From contig NZ_AP018558.1 of the NCBI RefSeq assembly GCF_003574215.1, positions 840,001 to 904,000 on the forward strand: a DNA stretch of 64,000 nt, in the 5' to 3' direction. Below the pieces are notes generated by a model. The model saw only the letters and a list, made by a program, of their open reading frames with translations, ran no database searches and was not told where the DNA came from. Position numbers and translations under genes: made by a program. Each line of letters begins with the position of its first letter. The first letter of the stretch is position 1. Below, in pieces: positions 1 through 8,475 of this stretch. The DNA comes from Hydrogenophilus thermoluteolus. Its GTDB lineage: Bacteria > Pseudomonadota > Gammaproteobacteria > Burkholderiales > Rhodocyclaceae.

Positions 1-849
1 GACGAAGATCGACGAATAGATTCCGAAGAGAATGCCGATCGTCAATGCCAGCGCAAAATAGTAGAGCGTCTCTCCGCCGAAGAGAAGGATCGAGAGCACC
101 ATCGCCAAGGTGCTGCCGTGGGTGATCACGGTGCGGGACATCGTCGAGGTGATCGCATGGTCAAGGAGCGACGCGGTAGAGACCTTGCCGCGGCTTGCGC
201 GCATCTTTTCCCGCACGCGGTCGAAGATCACCACGGTTTCGTTGACGGAATAGCCGAGCACGGCAAGTACCGCAGCCAGTACCGGCAACGAAAACTCCCA
301 TTGGAAGAGCGCAAAGAAACCAAGAATGATCACCACGTCGTGCAGGTTGGCGATGATCGCCGCTACAGAAAAGCGCCACTCGAAGCGGATCGCCAAATAG
401 ATCATGATCCCGATCACGACCAAGACGAGCGCGATTGCGCCGTTTTCCGCAAGTTCACGTCCTACTTGGGGGCCGACGAATTCCACGCGGGTAACTGTGA
501 TCTCAGGCAGGTGCTTGGCAAAAAGGGCGCGTAGGTTGTCTGCGACTTCATCAGGGGGGAGCTCATCGTGTCGCGCCAAGCGCACGATCGCTGCTTTCGT
601 CGAGCCGAAATGTTGCACCTGCGCTTCGGGAAAACCGTTTTGCACAAGGGTTTCACGCAGCGGCGGCAGTGTGATCGACTGTTCGCTATGGATTTCGACC
701 AACGTCCCCCCAGTCAATTCGATCGAGAGGTTGAGGCCGCGGACGATCAAACTGCCCACCGCAACCAGGAAAAAGAGGAGCGAAATGGCGTTGAAAATGG
801 GCGCAAAGCGCATGAAGGGGATGTCGGCACGAGGACGAAAGAGTTCCAT
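1..849 (-). CDS. secF: Protein translocase subunit SecF (3' end outside window)
   Basis: Membrane subunit of the SecDF-YajC complex, which uses the proton gradient to help pull exported proteins through SecYEG. The frame reads from an ATG at 849, preceded by a GAAAGG ribosome site, to the window edge without a stop (283 codons). A first membrane segment near residues 15-40 is followed by a periplasmic part containing the GGTLVEI element and then several membrane segments. The RND-type motif around NETVVIFDRVRE is intact. It lies 12 bases after secD and is certainly co-transcribed with it. SecF proteins are usually about 300-320 residues, so only the last few dozen codons should be missing. 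Confidence 0.96.
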   Translation of the reverse strand, partial: MELFRPRADIPFMRFAPIFNAISLLFFLVAVGSLIVRGLNLSIELTGGTLVEIHSEQSITLPPLRETLVQNGFPEAQVQHFGSTKAAIVRLARHDELPPDEVADNLRALFAKHLPEITVTRVEFVGPQVGRELAENGAIALVLVVIGIMIYLAIRFEWRFSVAAIIANLHDVVIILGFFALFQWEFSLPVLAAVLAVLGYSVNETVVIFDRVREKMRASRGKVSTASLLDHAITSTMSRTVITHGSTLAMVLSILLFGGETLYYFALALTIGILFGIYSSIFV

Positions 850-861
850 GGTCGAGACCTT

Positions 862-2700
862 TCAACCGATTCGAATACGCGAAATGCGTTTGTTGCCGCC
901 GTAGATCAGATTGACCAGCCAGCGTGAGACCAGAACGGCGCTGAAGATCGAGGTGAGGATACCCAGGACATGGACCACTGCGAATCCACGTACCGGACCC
1001 CAGCCGAAAATCAGGAGCGCCAGACCGGCGATCAGCGAGGTGACGTTCGAGTCCAAAATGGTATCGAACGCGCGATCATACCCCGCGGCAATCGCCAATT
1101 GCGGGGAGACACCCGCGCGCAGCTCTTCACGAATCCGCTCGTTGATCAGCACGTTGGCGTCGATCGCCATCCCCAGCGTGAGCGCCACGGCTGCGATACC
1201 CGGTAGGGTCAGCGTGGCTTGAAGTAGCGAAAGGAGCGCGATCAGCAACACCAGGTTCACAAAGAGCGCGACCACCGAAACGATACCGATCACCTCATAG
1301 TAGACGATCATGAAAAGGGCGATCGCCAGGAAACCGTAGAGCGTGGCATTGACCCCGCGTTCGATGTTCTCTTTCCCTAGGCTCGGCCCGATCGTGCGCT
1401 CTTCGACGATCCGCATCGGGGCGGCAAGACTCCCCGCACGCAACAACAACGCGATGTCACGCGCTTCTGCCGTCGTCATCGCGCCCGAGATCTGCACGCG
1501 ACCTCCGCCGATCTCCGTTCGGATCACCGGGGCGGTGACCACTTCGGCAACCCCGCGGTCGATCAAAAGGATCGCCATGCGTTTGCCGACATTTTCACGG
1601 GTGACGTCGCGAAAGATCCGGGCGCCAGCCGCATCGAGTGTGAGGTGGACCGCCGGTTCTTGCGTCTGGCTGTCGAACCCGGGTTGTGCATCGGTCAGCC
1701 GCTCACCCGTGAGAACCACGTCGCGCTTGACGAGAATGGGACGACCGTTGCGCTCGGTGAGCAGCTCCGTTCCCGGCGGAACACGACCCGCGAGTGCCGC
1801 TTCGAGCGCGCCGGGGGTGTCGTCGACCAGGCGCACTTCCAAGGTCGCGGTGCGGCCCAGAATGTCTTTCGCTTTGGCCACGTCTTGCACGCCCGGAAGT
1901 TGCACGACGATGCGGTTCGCCCCTTGCTGTTGAATCACCGGTTCGGCAACGCCCAGTTCGTTGATGCGGTTGTGCAACGTGGTGATGTTTTGTTTCAAAG
2001 CGAATTCGCGGATTTTCTGTTCCGCGCTGGGTGTCAGCCGCGCGATGAGGCGCGTTTCGTCGCCGTTTTCTTGGCGGTCGATGGCGAGCTCGGGAAACGT
2101 TTTCGTCAGTACCGTGCGCGCCTGTTGCGCAGTGGTGGGGTCCGAGAAACGGGCAACGATCGTATTGCCTTGGCGGGCGATACCCAGTGACCGAATCCGC
2201 TCGGAGCGTAGCGTGGACCGGATGTCCGCAGCGAGCGCGTCGAGCCGCTGCGCAATCGCCCCTGCCATATCGACTTCCAAGAGAAAGTGGACGCCGCCCC
2301 TAAGGTCGAGCCCTAGGTACATCGGTTTCGCGCCGATCGCCAATAACCACTTCGGTGCGCCGGGCAGGAGGTTCAGCGCTACGATGTAGCGCGGTTTTTT
2401 GGGATCGGGATTGAGCGCTGCGTCGATGAGGTCACGCGCTTTGAGTTGCGTTTCGGTTTCGGCGAAAAGGATCCGAAGTCCATCGGGGTCCCGTTCGAAT
2501 CCGGTGGCTTCGAGGTGCGCGGAAGCGAGCGTTTCCCGAATGCGCGCCTCTACGGGCGCGGCGTCCCACGGAGCGCCCGCTTTGATCGGCGCAACCTGGA
2601 CCGCGGGGATTTCACCAAATAGGTTGGGGAGCGCGTAAATTGTCCCAACGATCACCACGAGGACGATCAGGACACTTTTCCACAGCGGATAGCGGTTCAT
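862..2700 (-). CDS. secD: Protein translocase subunit SecD
   Basis: Large subunit of the SecDF export motor. The 612-residue product matches the usual length of about 615. It has one N-terminal membrane segment (about residues 6-25), a long periplasmic region that includes the conserved GLDLRGG element, and a C-terminal block of membrane segments carrying the GMAIDANVLINERIREE motif with the proton-pathway aspartate. The frame is open further upstream, but the ATG at 2700 starts the typical MNRYPLWK N-terminus and leaves a normal 19-base gap to yajC. The order yajC-secD-secF is the standard one. Confidence 0.97.
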   Translation of the reverse strand: MNRYPLWKSVLIVLVVIVGTIYALPNLFGEIPAVQVAPIKAGAPWDAAPVEARIRETLASAHLEATGFERDPDGLRILFAETETQLKARDLIDAALNPDPKKPRYIVALNLLPGAPKWLLAIGAKPMYLGLDLRGGVHFLLEVDMAGAIAQRLDALAADIRSTLRSERIRSLGIARQGNTIVARFSDPTTAQQARTVLTKTFPELAIDRQENGDETRLIARLTPSAEQKIREFALKQNITTLHNRINELGVAEPVIQQQGANRIVVQLPGVQDVAKAKDILGRTATLEVRLVDDTPGALEAALAGRVPPGTELLTERNGRPILVKRDVVLTGERLTDAQPGFDSQTQEPAVHLTLDAAGARIFRDVTRENVGKRMAILLIDRGVAEVVTAPVIRTEIGGGRVQISGAMTTAEARDIALLLRAGSLAAPMRIVEERTIGPSLGKENIERGVNATLYGFLAIALFMIVYYEVIGIVSVVALFVNLVLLIALLSLLQATLTLPGIAAVALTLGMAIDANVLINERIREELRAGVSPQLAIAAGYDRAFDTILDSNVTSLIAGLALLIFGWGPVRGFAVVHVLGILTSIFSAVLVSRWLVNLIYGGNKRISRIRIG

Positions 2701-2719
2701 AGACGCAGCGCTTTCACGA

Positions 2720-3049
2720 TCAGAGGTGTTTGACGGTGCCTTTGACGAGGACGGCGAGGATCGTCGGTTTTTGCACCACCACTTCGACCCCTTTGGCGAT
2801 CTCGACCGTGACGAACTGGTCGTCGATCGCCCGGACGATCCCGATGATCCCACCTTGGGTGAGTACCTCATCGCCGACTTTGAGCGCTTCGAGCATCTGT
2901 TTGTGCTCTTTGGCGCGTTTCATCTGGGGACGGATCATCAGAAACCAGATGACCACGAACATCAAGATGAGCGGAAGCAGCTGCATCAACCCACCGGTGG
3001 GGTCGGCGGTAGCGCCTGGGGCTTGCGCGTAAGCGTTAGTGATCCACAT
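2720..3049 (-). CDS. yajC: Sec translocase accessory subunit YajC
   Basis: Small single-span protein of the SecDF-YajC complex, 109 residues from the ATG at 3049. That start has a TAGGAG ribosome site 8 bases upstream. The longer open frame to 3145 lacks one and adds an atypical leader. A hydrophobic helix (about residues 22-42) is followed by the family signature IRPQMKRAKEHKQM and a YajC beta domain (VGDEVLTQGGIIGIV). In many proteobacteria tgt and queA lie upstream; here the upstream neighbour is an Lrp-type regulator instead. Confidence 0.95.
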   Translation of the reverse strand: MWITNAYAQAPGATADPTGGLMQLLPLILMFVVIWFLMIRPQMKRAKEHKQMLEALKVGDEVLTQGGIIGIVRAIDDQFVTVEIAKGVEVVVQKPTILAVLVKGTVKHL

Positions 3050-3075
3050 CAGAACAACTCCTACGAAAAAAGCCC

Positions 3076-3084
3076 ATTGTATCA
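3076..3084 (-). promoter_or_regulatory. Possible extended -10 promoter for yajC-secDF
   Basis: Read on the minus strand the bases are TGA-TACAAT, an extended -10 element (TGn plus a near-consensus hexamer), 27 bases upstream of the yajC start. No good -35 is visible, which is tolerable for an extended -10 promoter. It would let yajC-secD-secF be expressed apart from the regulator gene upstream. Confidence 0.3.
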
Positions 3085-3125
3085 CTGCATGCGGTTCGGG
3101 TTGGCAGACGACCGCGGTGGCCTGT

Positions 3126-3611
3126 TTACCGGTGGACGAGCGCAAGCGGTAGTTCCGTGGTCTCTTTGACGCCTTGGAGACGGATGTGGGTTTCGATTCG
3201 CGCCACGCCGGGTAGGCGCAAAACCGATTCCCGGACGAAGCGACCCAAGGTTTCCAGGTCGGGGACGACGATTTTCAACCAGTAGTCGGCACTGCCGGTA
3301 ATCGCGTGGCATTCGACGATGGGGGGTAGCAGCGCGACGGCGCGTTCGAACGCTTCAGGCCGGGTGGCGCTGTGGCGCTCCAGCCAGAGCGACGCGAACG
3401 CAACCACCCCAAACCCCAACCGCGCCCCATCGAGAATCGCTGGGGTCGCTTTGATGAAACCGCGTCGTTCGAGTTGTTGTTTGCGCCGGGCGACTTGCGA
3501 CGGCGAAAGCCCGACCGCCTCCCCGATCGCAGCCAGCGCGTGCGTCGCGTCGCGTTGCAGGAGGCGCAAGATTTCCCAATCGACGGGGTCGAGCAATTCT
3601 TTTGCGTTCAT
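3126..3611 (-). CDS. Lrp/AsnC family transcriptional regulator
   Basis: A 161-residue regulator with an N-terminal helix-turn-helix (about residues 8-60, including the LSPSQVARRKQQLERRGFI recognition region) and a C-terminal RAM/AsnC ligand-binding domain (about 68-150, with the ITGSADYWLKIV core). Lrp-type proteins sense amino acids and form multimers that wrap DNA. It is transcribed divergently from a 2-keto acid decarboxylase gene, and the shared intergenic region holds repeats. It is therefore probably the local regulator of that gene, a pairing seen with aromatic keto acid decarboxylases. The effector is not known; aromatic or branched amino acids are an inference. Confidence 0.93.
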   Translation of the reverse strand: MNAKELLDPVDWEILRLLQRDATHALAAIGEAVGLSPSQVARRKQQLERRGFIKATPAILDGARLGFGVVAFASLWLERHSATRPEAFERAVALLPPIVECHAITGSADYWLKIVVPDLETLGRFVRESVLRLPGVARIETHIRLQGVKETTELPLALVHR

Positions 3612-3621
3612 ATTGGGGAAA

Positions 3622-3672
3622 ACAAAAATTTTGTGCGAATTTTAGCCCGATATTGTCGATCATGCGAATTTT
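3622..3672. promoter_or_regulatory. Repeats in the Lrp-decarboxylase divergent intergenic region
   Basis: A 13-base palindrome (ACAAAA-A-TTTTGT) lies at 3622-3634, just ahead of the regulator gene. The 10-mer TGCGAATTTT occurs twice in direct orientation at 3634-3643 and 3663-3672, 29 bases apart. Lrp-family proteins bind degenerate AT-rich sites spaced by roughly whole helical turns. These are therefore candidate operators for autoregulation and for control of the decarboxylase gene. Assignment to the adjacent regulator is inference. Confidence 0.4.
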
Positions 3673-3726
3673 TTGTCCGACGATTGCGCGATAATGACGC
3701 ACCACATCCAAAAGGAGGCCACTGCG

Positions 3727-5355
3727 ATGAACCTCACCACAGCGTTACTGCACGCACTCAAAGCCAATGGCGCCAAACAGATCTTCGGGATTCCGGGCGA
3801 TTTTGCCTTACCCTATTTCAAGATCATCGAAGAGACCGGCATTTTGCCCCTCTATACCTTTTCTCACGAACCGGGCGTCGGTTTCGCTGCCGACGCAGCC
3901 GCGCGGTACCACGGCGGGTTGGGCGTTGCTGCGGTGACCTACGGCGCGGGGGCGCTCAACATGGTCAATGCCGTTGCGTCGGCGTATGCGGAAAAATCGC
4001 CGGTTGTCGTAATCTCCGGTGCGCCGGGGGCGCATGAAGCCAGTTCTGGGCTCTTTCTCCACCATCAGGCAAAGACGCTCGATTCGCAATACCGAATCTA
4101 TCAAGAGATCACCTGCGACCAGGTGCGTCTGGACGATCCCGGAACGGCCCCCAAACAGATCGCGCGGGTGTTGGCCAATTGCAAACGCCATTCGCGCCCC
4201 GTTTATATCGAGATACCCCGCGATCTTGTCGCGGCGCCGTGCGAACCCGTTCCGGCGTTGCCCGAGGCGACGGTCGACCCCGAAGCGATCGCTGCGTGTG
4301 CCGACGAAGTATTGGCGCGACTCAAACAGGCCAAGCAGCCGGTTTTGCTGGTAGGTGTCGAAGTGCGGCGCTACGGTGTCGAGCAAGCGGTTGCGAAACT
4401 TGCCGCCCGCTTGGGCATTCCCGTCGTGACCAGCTTCATGGGGCGCGGCTTGTTGGCCGACGCCAATGCGCCCCTTTTGGGGACCTACATGGGGATCGCC
4501 GGGGATCCCGAGATCACCCAGTTGGTCGAGGAGAGCGATGGCCTGTTGTTGTTGGGCGTGATACTTTCGGACACCAATTTCGCCGTTTCGCAGAAACGGA
4601 TCGATTGGCGGCGAACGATCCATGCCTTCGACGGTGCCGTTCGGGTGGGGCACCATCACTACCCCAACATTCCGCTCGATCGCCTGATCGATGCGTTGCT
4701 CGCACGTACGCCGGATCATGGGAATCGCTTTCAGCCGGCCAAACGGCAATATCCGACTGGGCTCAGCGCCGACGACGGCGAGATCACCCCGCAGGCGATC
4801 GCAACGGCGGTGAACGATTTGATGACCACCCATGGGAAGGTGCCCCTTGCTGCAGACACGGGCGATTGCCTCTTTACCGCGATGGATATCGTCCACACCG
4901 CGATGGTTGCGCCAGGTTATTACGCGACGATGGGGTTTGGGGTTCCGGCCGGGCTTGGGATTTGTGCCTGCGGCGAACGGCCGATCATTCTGGTCGGGGA
5001 TGGCGCGTTCCAGATGACCGGATGGGAGTTGGGGAACTGCCGCCGTTACGGCTGGGATCCCATCGTGATCGTGCTCAACAACGCCAGTTGGGAGATGTTG
5101 CGGGCGTTTCAGCCGGAGTCGCACTTCAACGATCTCGACGACTGGAACTTCGCGGCAATGGCGGCAGGGATGGGCGGCGATGGCATGCGGGTGCGCTCCC
5201 GGCGCGAACTGAAAGCGGCGTTGGATCGCGCGTGGCGGACACGTGGGCGCTTCCAATTGATCGAGGCGATGATTCCCCGCGGCGTGATGTCGCCGACGTT
5301 GGCCCGTTTCGTCGCGGGCGTCAAGCGCCTGAGCATGCCGAAGAGCGCAACGTAG
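3727..5355 (+). CDS. Thiamine-diphosphate 2-keto acid decarboxylase (indolepyruvate/phenylpyruvate decarboxylase-like)
   Basis: A 542-residue three-domain ThDP enzyme. The N-terminal Pyr domain includes the catalytic Glu region SHEPGVGFAADA, a central domain follows, and the C-terminal PP domain has the ThDP motif GDG at residues 424-426 followed by the paired Asn (VLNNASW). The start at 3727 has a strong AAGGAGG site; an upstream in-frame ATG does not. The family decarboxylates indolepyruvate, phenylpyruvate or related keto acids to aldehydes in the cytoplasm. The divergent Lrp/AsnC regulator supports a role in amino-acid-derived keto acid catabolism or in making indoleacetic or phenylacetic precursors. 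Exact substrate cannot be read from sequence; a pyruvate or oxalyl-CoA type enzyme is less likely. Confidence 0.85.
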   Translation: MNLTTALLHALKANGAKQIFGIPGDFALPYFKIIEETGILPLYTFSHEPGVGFAADAAARYHGGLGVAAVTYGAGALNMVNAVASAYAEKSPVVVISGAPGAHEASSGLFLHHQAKTLDSQYRIYQEITCDQVRLDDPGTAPKQIARVLANCKRHSRPVYIEIPRDLVAAPCEPVPALPEATVDPEAIAACADEVLARLKQAKQPVLLVGVEVRRYGVEQAVAKLAARLGIPVVTSFMGRGLLADANAPLLGTYMGIAGDPEITQLVEESDGLLLLGVILSDTNFAVSQKRIDWRRTIHAFDGAVRVGHHHYPNIPLDRLIDALLARTPDHGNRFQPAKRQYPTGLSADDGEITPQAIATAVNDLMTTHGKVPLAADTGDCLFTAMDIVHTAMVAPGYYATMGFGVPAGLGICACGERPIILVGDGAFQMTGWELGNCRRYGWDPIVIVLNNASWEMLRAFQPESHFNDLDDWNFAAMAAGMGGDGMRVRSRRELKAALDRAWRTRGRFQLIEAMIPRGVMSPTLARFVAGVKRLSMPKSAT

Positions 5356-5430
5356 CCGAGCAGAGCGCAGGCACGGCGGGGTTGCCGTTTACTCGGATCG
5401 TCGCATTCCTTGTCGCTCGGTCGGTTGCGG

Positions 5431-5457
5431 TACAATTTCCCCTTTCCGAAGGGGAAA
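5431..5457 (+). promoter_or_regulatory. rfbB leader: -10-like box and perfect hairpin over the ribosome site
   Basis: TACAAT at 5431-5436 resembles a -10 box, with TTGTCG 15 bases upstream. Directly after it lies a perfect hairpin: 9-base arms TTTCCCCTT (5436-5444) and AAGGGGAAA (5449-5457) around a TCCG loop. The right arm carries the only Shine-Dalgarno-like sequence for the rfbB ATG at 5464. There is no following T run, so it is not a classic terminator. If transcribed it would hide the ribosome site, suggesting translational control. If transcription begins about 7 bases after the -10 box, part of the left arm would be missing, so the start point decides the interpretation. Confidence 0.4.
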
Positions 5458-5463
5458 CGGGCA

Positions 5464-6546
5464 ATGACGATTTTGGTCACGGGTGGCGCGGGCTTCATCG
5501 GCAGCAATTTTGTCTTGGATTGGCTGGCAGAGCGGGATGAGCCCGTGGTGACGCTCGATGCGCTGACCTACGCGGGCAATCTCGAGAACCTCGCGCCCGT
5601 CCTCGACGATCCGCGCCATACTTTCGTAAAAGGGGATATTGGCGAATCGGCGCTGCTCCAACAGCTTTTGGCCTCACACCGGGTTCGCGCGATCGTCCAT
5701 TTTGCCGCCGAATCGCACGTCGACCGCAGCATTCTTGGGCCAGAGGCGTTCGTCCAGACGAACGTCGTGGGCACTTTTCGCCTCCTCGAAGCAGCGCGCC
5801 ACTATTGGCAGCAACTGCCTCTTTCGGAGCAGGAAGCGTTTCGTTTCCTCCACGTCTCCACCGACGAAGTCTATGGCACGCTCGAACCAGACGACCCGCC
5901 CTTTACCGAGACAACCCCTTATGCACCCAATTCCCCCTACGCGGCGAGCAAAGCGGGGTCCGACCATCTGGTGCGGGCCTACCACCACACCTACGGATTG
6001 CCGACGCTCACCACCAACTGCTCGAACAACTACGGGCCGCGGCAGTTTCCCGAAAAGCTGATCCCGCTTTGTCTTTTGCGCGCGCTTGCGGGCGAGCCGC
6101 TTCCGATCTACGGCGATGGGCAACAGATCCGAGACTGGCTCTACGTCGGTGACCATTGCGCCGCGGTGCGGCGCGTGCTCGATGCCGGTACGCCAGGTGA
6201 GACCTACAACATCGGCGGGTGGAACGAGCAGACCAACCTTGCGGTGGTCACCGAGCTCTGCACTTTGCTGGATCGCCTGGCCCCGCGTGGGGATGGCCGC
6301 TCCTATCGCGATCAAATCACCTTTGTTGCCGATCGGCCCGGTCATGACCGCCGCTATGCGATCGACGCGCGCAAAATCGCATGCGAACTCGGTTGGCAAC
6401 CGGCGGAATCGTTCGCAACCGGCCTCGAAAAAACGGTGCGCTGGTATCTTGCCCATCGCGATTGGGTCGAGCGGGTGCAAAGTGGCGCCTACCGCGATTG
6501 GGTTCGCACGCAATACGGCGCGCGGCTATCCCAGGAGGGGCGATGA
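5464..6546 (+). CDS. rfbB: dTDP-glucose 4,6-dehydratase
   Basis: Second step of dTDP-L-rhamnose synthesis: NAD-dependent conversion of dTDP-glucose to dTDP-4-keto-6-deoxyglucose. The 360-residue extended SDR protein has the Rossmann motif TGGAGFIGS near residue 7, the STDEVYG catalytic segment and the YAASKAGSDH Tyr-x3-Lys pair. Its length equals the family norm. The ATG at 5464 was chosen because the Rossmann strand starts directly after it. It is the first gene of the order B-D-A-C, and its stop overlaps the rfbD start as ATGA. Confidence 0.97.
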   Translation: MTILVTGGAGFIGSNFVLDWLAERDEPVVTLDALTYAGNLENLAPVLDDPRHTFVKGDIGESALLQQLLASHRVRAIVHFAAESHVDRSILGPEAFVQTNVVGTFRLLEAARHYWQQLPLSEQEAFRFLHVSTDEVYGTLEPDDPPFTETTPYAPNSPYAASKAGSDHLVRAYHHTYGLPTLTTNCSNNYGPRQFPEKLIPLCLLRALAGEPLPIYGDGQQIRDWLYVGDHCAAVRRVLDAGTPGETYNIGGWNEQTNLAVVTELCTLLDRLAPRGDGRSYRDQITFVADRPGHDRRYAIDARKIACELGWQPAESFATGLEKTVRWYLAHRDWVERVQSGAYRDWVRTQYGARLSQEGR

Positions 6547-7487
6547 GCCGTTTGCGTGTACTGCTTTTGGGTGCCAACGGCCAGGTCGGTTGGGCGTTGC
6601 GACCTCGGTTGGCGCTCGACTACGATCTGGTCGCGCTCGACCGGCAGGCGCTCGATCTGAGCGACCTCGACGCGCTGCAAGCGCGCCTTGACGCCGAGCG
6701 TCCTGCCGCGATCGTCAATGCCGCGGCGTATACGGCAGTCGACCGTGCCGAACGCGAGCCCGAACTGGCGTATCGTTTGAACGCGGCGGTGCCAGAACGG
6801 TTGGCGCGCTGGTGCGCGGCAAACCACGCGGCGCTCTTGCACTATTCCACCGACTACGTCTTCGACGGGTGCCATGACCGCCCCTATCGCGAGACGGATA
6901 CGCCGTCGCCACTCAATACCTATGGGGCCAGCAAACTGGCGGGGGAGCAGGCGGTGTTGGGCAGTGGTGCTCGTGCCGTCGTTTTGCGTGTTTCCTGGGT
7001 CTATGGCGTGCACGGCAACAACTTTCTCAAAACGATGCTGCGCTTAGCGCGGACCCGTGACCAATTGGCCGTGGTTGATGACCAAATCGGCGCGCCGACG
7101 AGTGCGGAATTGATCGCCGCAGTCAGCGAACGGTTGCTGACTCGGTTGCTCACAGTCGGTGATCGCGCCGCTCATGCGCCGTCGCCGTCACCCGATCGCG
7201 TGCCACCGCTGCTGCACCTCGCGCCGAAAGGGGCGGTGAGCTGGTTTGGTTACGCGCGCTTTCTACTGAAATGCGCAGCGCAATATGGGTGGCCGCTGCG
7301 GGTGCACCCGGACGCCATTCGCGCCATTCCGAGCACCGACTACCCGACACCAGCACCGCGCCCGCGCAATTCGCGGCTCGCCACCGATTTGCTCGAACAG
7401 ACCCTGGGGGTGACGCTTCCCAGCTGGGAGACGGACGTTGCCCGCACCGTCGAAGCGCTGGTGCAATGCTGCTCCCTCAGTGGATGA
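6543..7487 (+). CDS. rfbD: dTDP-4-dehydrorhamnose reductase
   Basis: Last enzyme of the dTDP-L-rhamnose pathway, reducing dTDP-4-keto-rhamnose with NAD(P)H. The 314 residues show GANGQVGWAL near the N-terminus, the STDYVFDG element and the YGASKLAGEQ Tyr-x3-Lys motif. The ATG at 6543 overlaps the rfbB stop (ATGA), implying translational coupling, although the frame is open well upstream inside rfbB. A proline- and charge-rich stretch near residues 205-225 looks like an insertion between the Rossmann and C-terminal parts. Confidence 0.95.
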   Translation: MSRLRVLLLGANGQVGWALRPRLALDYDLVALDRQALDLSDLDALQARLDAERPAAIVNAAAYTAVDRAEREPELAYRLNAAVPERLARWCAANHAALLHYSTDYVFDGCHDRPYRETDTPSPLNTYGASKLAGEQAVLGSGARAVVLRVSWVYGVHGNNFLKTMLRLARTRDQLAVVDDQIGAPTSAELIAAVSERLLTRLLTVGDRAAHAPSPSPDRVPPLLHLAPKGAVSWFGYARFLLKCAAQYGWPLRVHPDAIRAIPSTDYPTPAPRPRNSRLATDLLEQTLGVTLPSWETDVARTVEALVQCCSLSG

Positions 7488-7504
7488 CCTGAAGGAACGA
7501 GACG

Positions 7505-8455
7505 ATGACATTTTCCGTACCAACCGATTCGGCTGCCACTGTTGCGGTGGGGTTGCCGTATGCGTTCGAGCGGCGAACCAGCCAACGCAAAGGGATCGTC
7601 CTGGCGGGGGGGTCCGGAACGCGACTCTACCCCAGCACGTTGGCGGTTTCCAAACAGCTGTTGCCGCTTTACGACAAACCGATGGTCTACTATCCCCTCT
7701 CGACGCTGATGTTGGCGGGAATACGCGAAATACTCCTCATTTCGACGCCGCAAGACACGCCGCGCTTTGCGCAACTCTTGGGCGATGGCAGTCAGTGGGG
7801 GATCGCGTTGCATTACCACGTTCAGCCGAAACCGGAAGGGATCGCGCAGGCGCTGCTGTTGGCCGAAGCGTTCCTTGCAGGTGCGCCTTGTGCGTTGGTG
7901 CTCGGTGACAACGTCTTCTACGGGCACGATCTGCAAACGCTCCTCTTTTCTGCCGATATGCGTGAAACGGGTGCTACGGTCTTCGCGTACCACGTCACCG
8001 ACCCGCAACGCTACGGCGTCGTGGCGTTCGACCAAGCGGGGCGCGCGATCGATATCGAAGAAAAACCGGCGCGGCCGAAATCGTCTTACGCCGTGACCGG
8101 GCTCTATTTTTACGATGGGTCGGCGAGTGAGCGCGCCAAAAGGCTTCGTCCCTCGCCGCGTGGGGAGCTCGAAATCACCGATCTCAACCGCAGTTATCTT
8201 GCCGATGGCACGCTGCACGTCGAGGTGATGGGGCGCGGGTATGCGTGGCTCGATACCGGAACGCACGATTCGCTGCTCGACGCCGGCCAGTTCATCGCCA
8301 CCATCGAACGGCGACAAGGTCTCAAGATCTCTTGCCCGGAAGAGATCGCCTGGCGGCAAGGGTGGATCGATGAGGAGGCGCTCTTGGCGCAAGCCGAGCG
8401 GCTCGGCAAAAGTGGCTACGGCGCGTACCTGCGCCGGTTGCTGCAGCGATTGTGA
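7505..8455 (+). CDS. rfbA: Glucose-1-phosphate thymidylyltransferase
   Basis: First enzyme of the dTDP-rhamnose pathway, joining glucose-1-phosphate and dTTP. The 316-residue protein has the nucleotidyltransferase signature GGSGTRLYP at residues 35-43, the substrate region LPLYDKPMVYYPLSTLM and the LGDNVFYG metal-binding element. The start at 7505 has an AAGGA site 9 bases away. The product carries about 27 extra residues before the usual KGIVLAGG strand, unusual for a family that normally starts right at that strand; an internal start near residue 29 has no clear ribosome site. Confidence 0.95.
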   Translation: MTFSVPTDSAATVAVGLPYAFERRTSQRKGIVLAGGSGTRLYPSTLAVSKQLLPLYDKPMVYYPLSTLMLAGIREILLISTPQDTPRFAQLLGDGSQWGIALHYHVQPKPEGIAQALLLAEAFLAGAPCALVLGDNVFYGHDLQTLLFSADMRETGATVFAYHVTDPQRYGVVAFDQAGRAIDIEEKPARPKSSYAVTGLYFYDGSASERAKRLRPSPRGELEITDLNRSYLADGTLHVEVMGRGYAWLDTGTHDSLLDAGQFIATIERRQGLKISCPEEIAWRQGWIDEEALLAQAERLGKSGYGAYLRRLLQRL

Positions 8456-8475
8456 ACGGACACAAGGAGTTTGGG

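Noticed and set aside
3808..5256. Long open frame (482 codons) on the strand opposite the decarboxylase gene
   Set aside because: It is an antisense shadow of a strongly supported ThDP enzyme; composition is His/Arg/Gly-rich, with no ribosome site and no recognisable domain.
8452..8475. GTG start of rfbC overlapping the rfbA stop
   Set aside because: The ATG at 8476 has a well-spaced AAGGAG and the normal family N-terminus.
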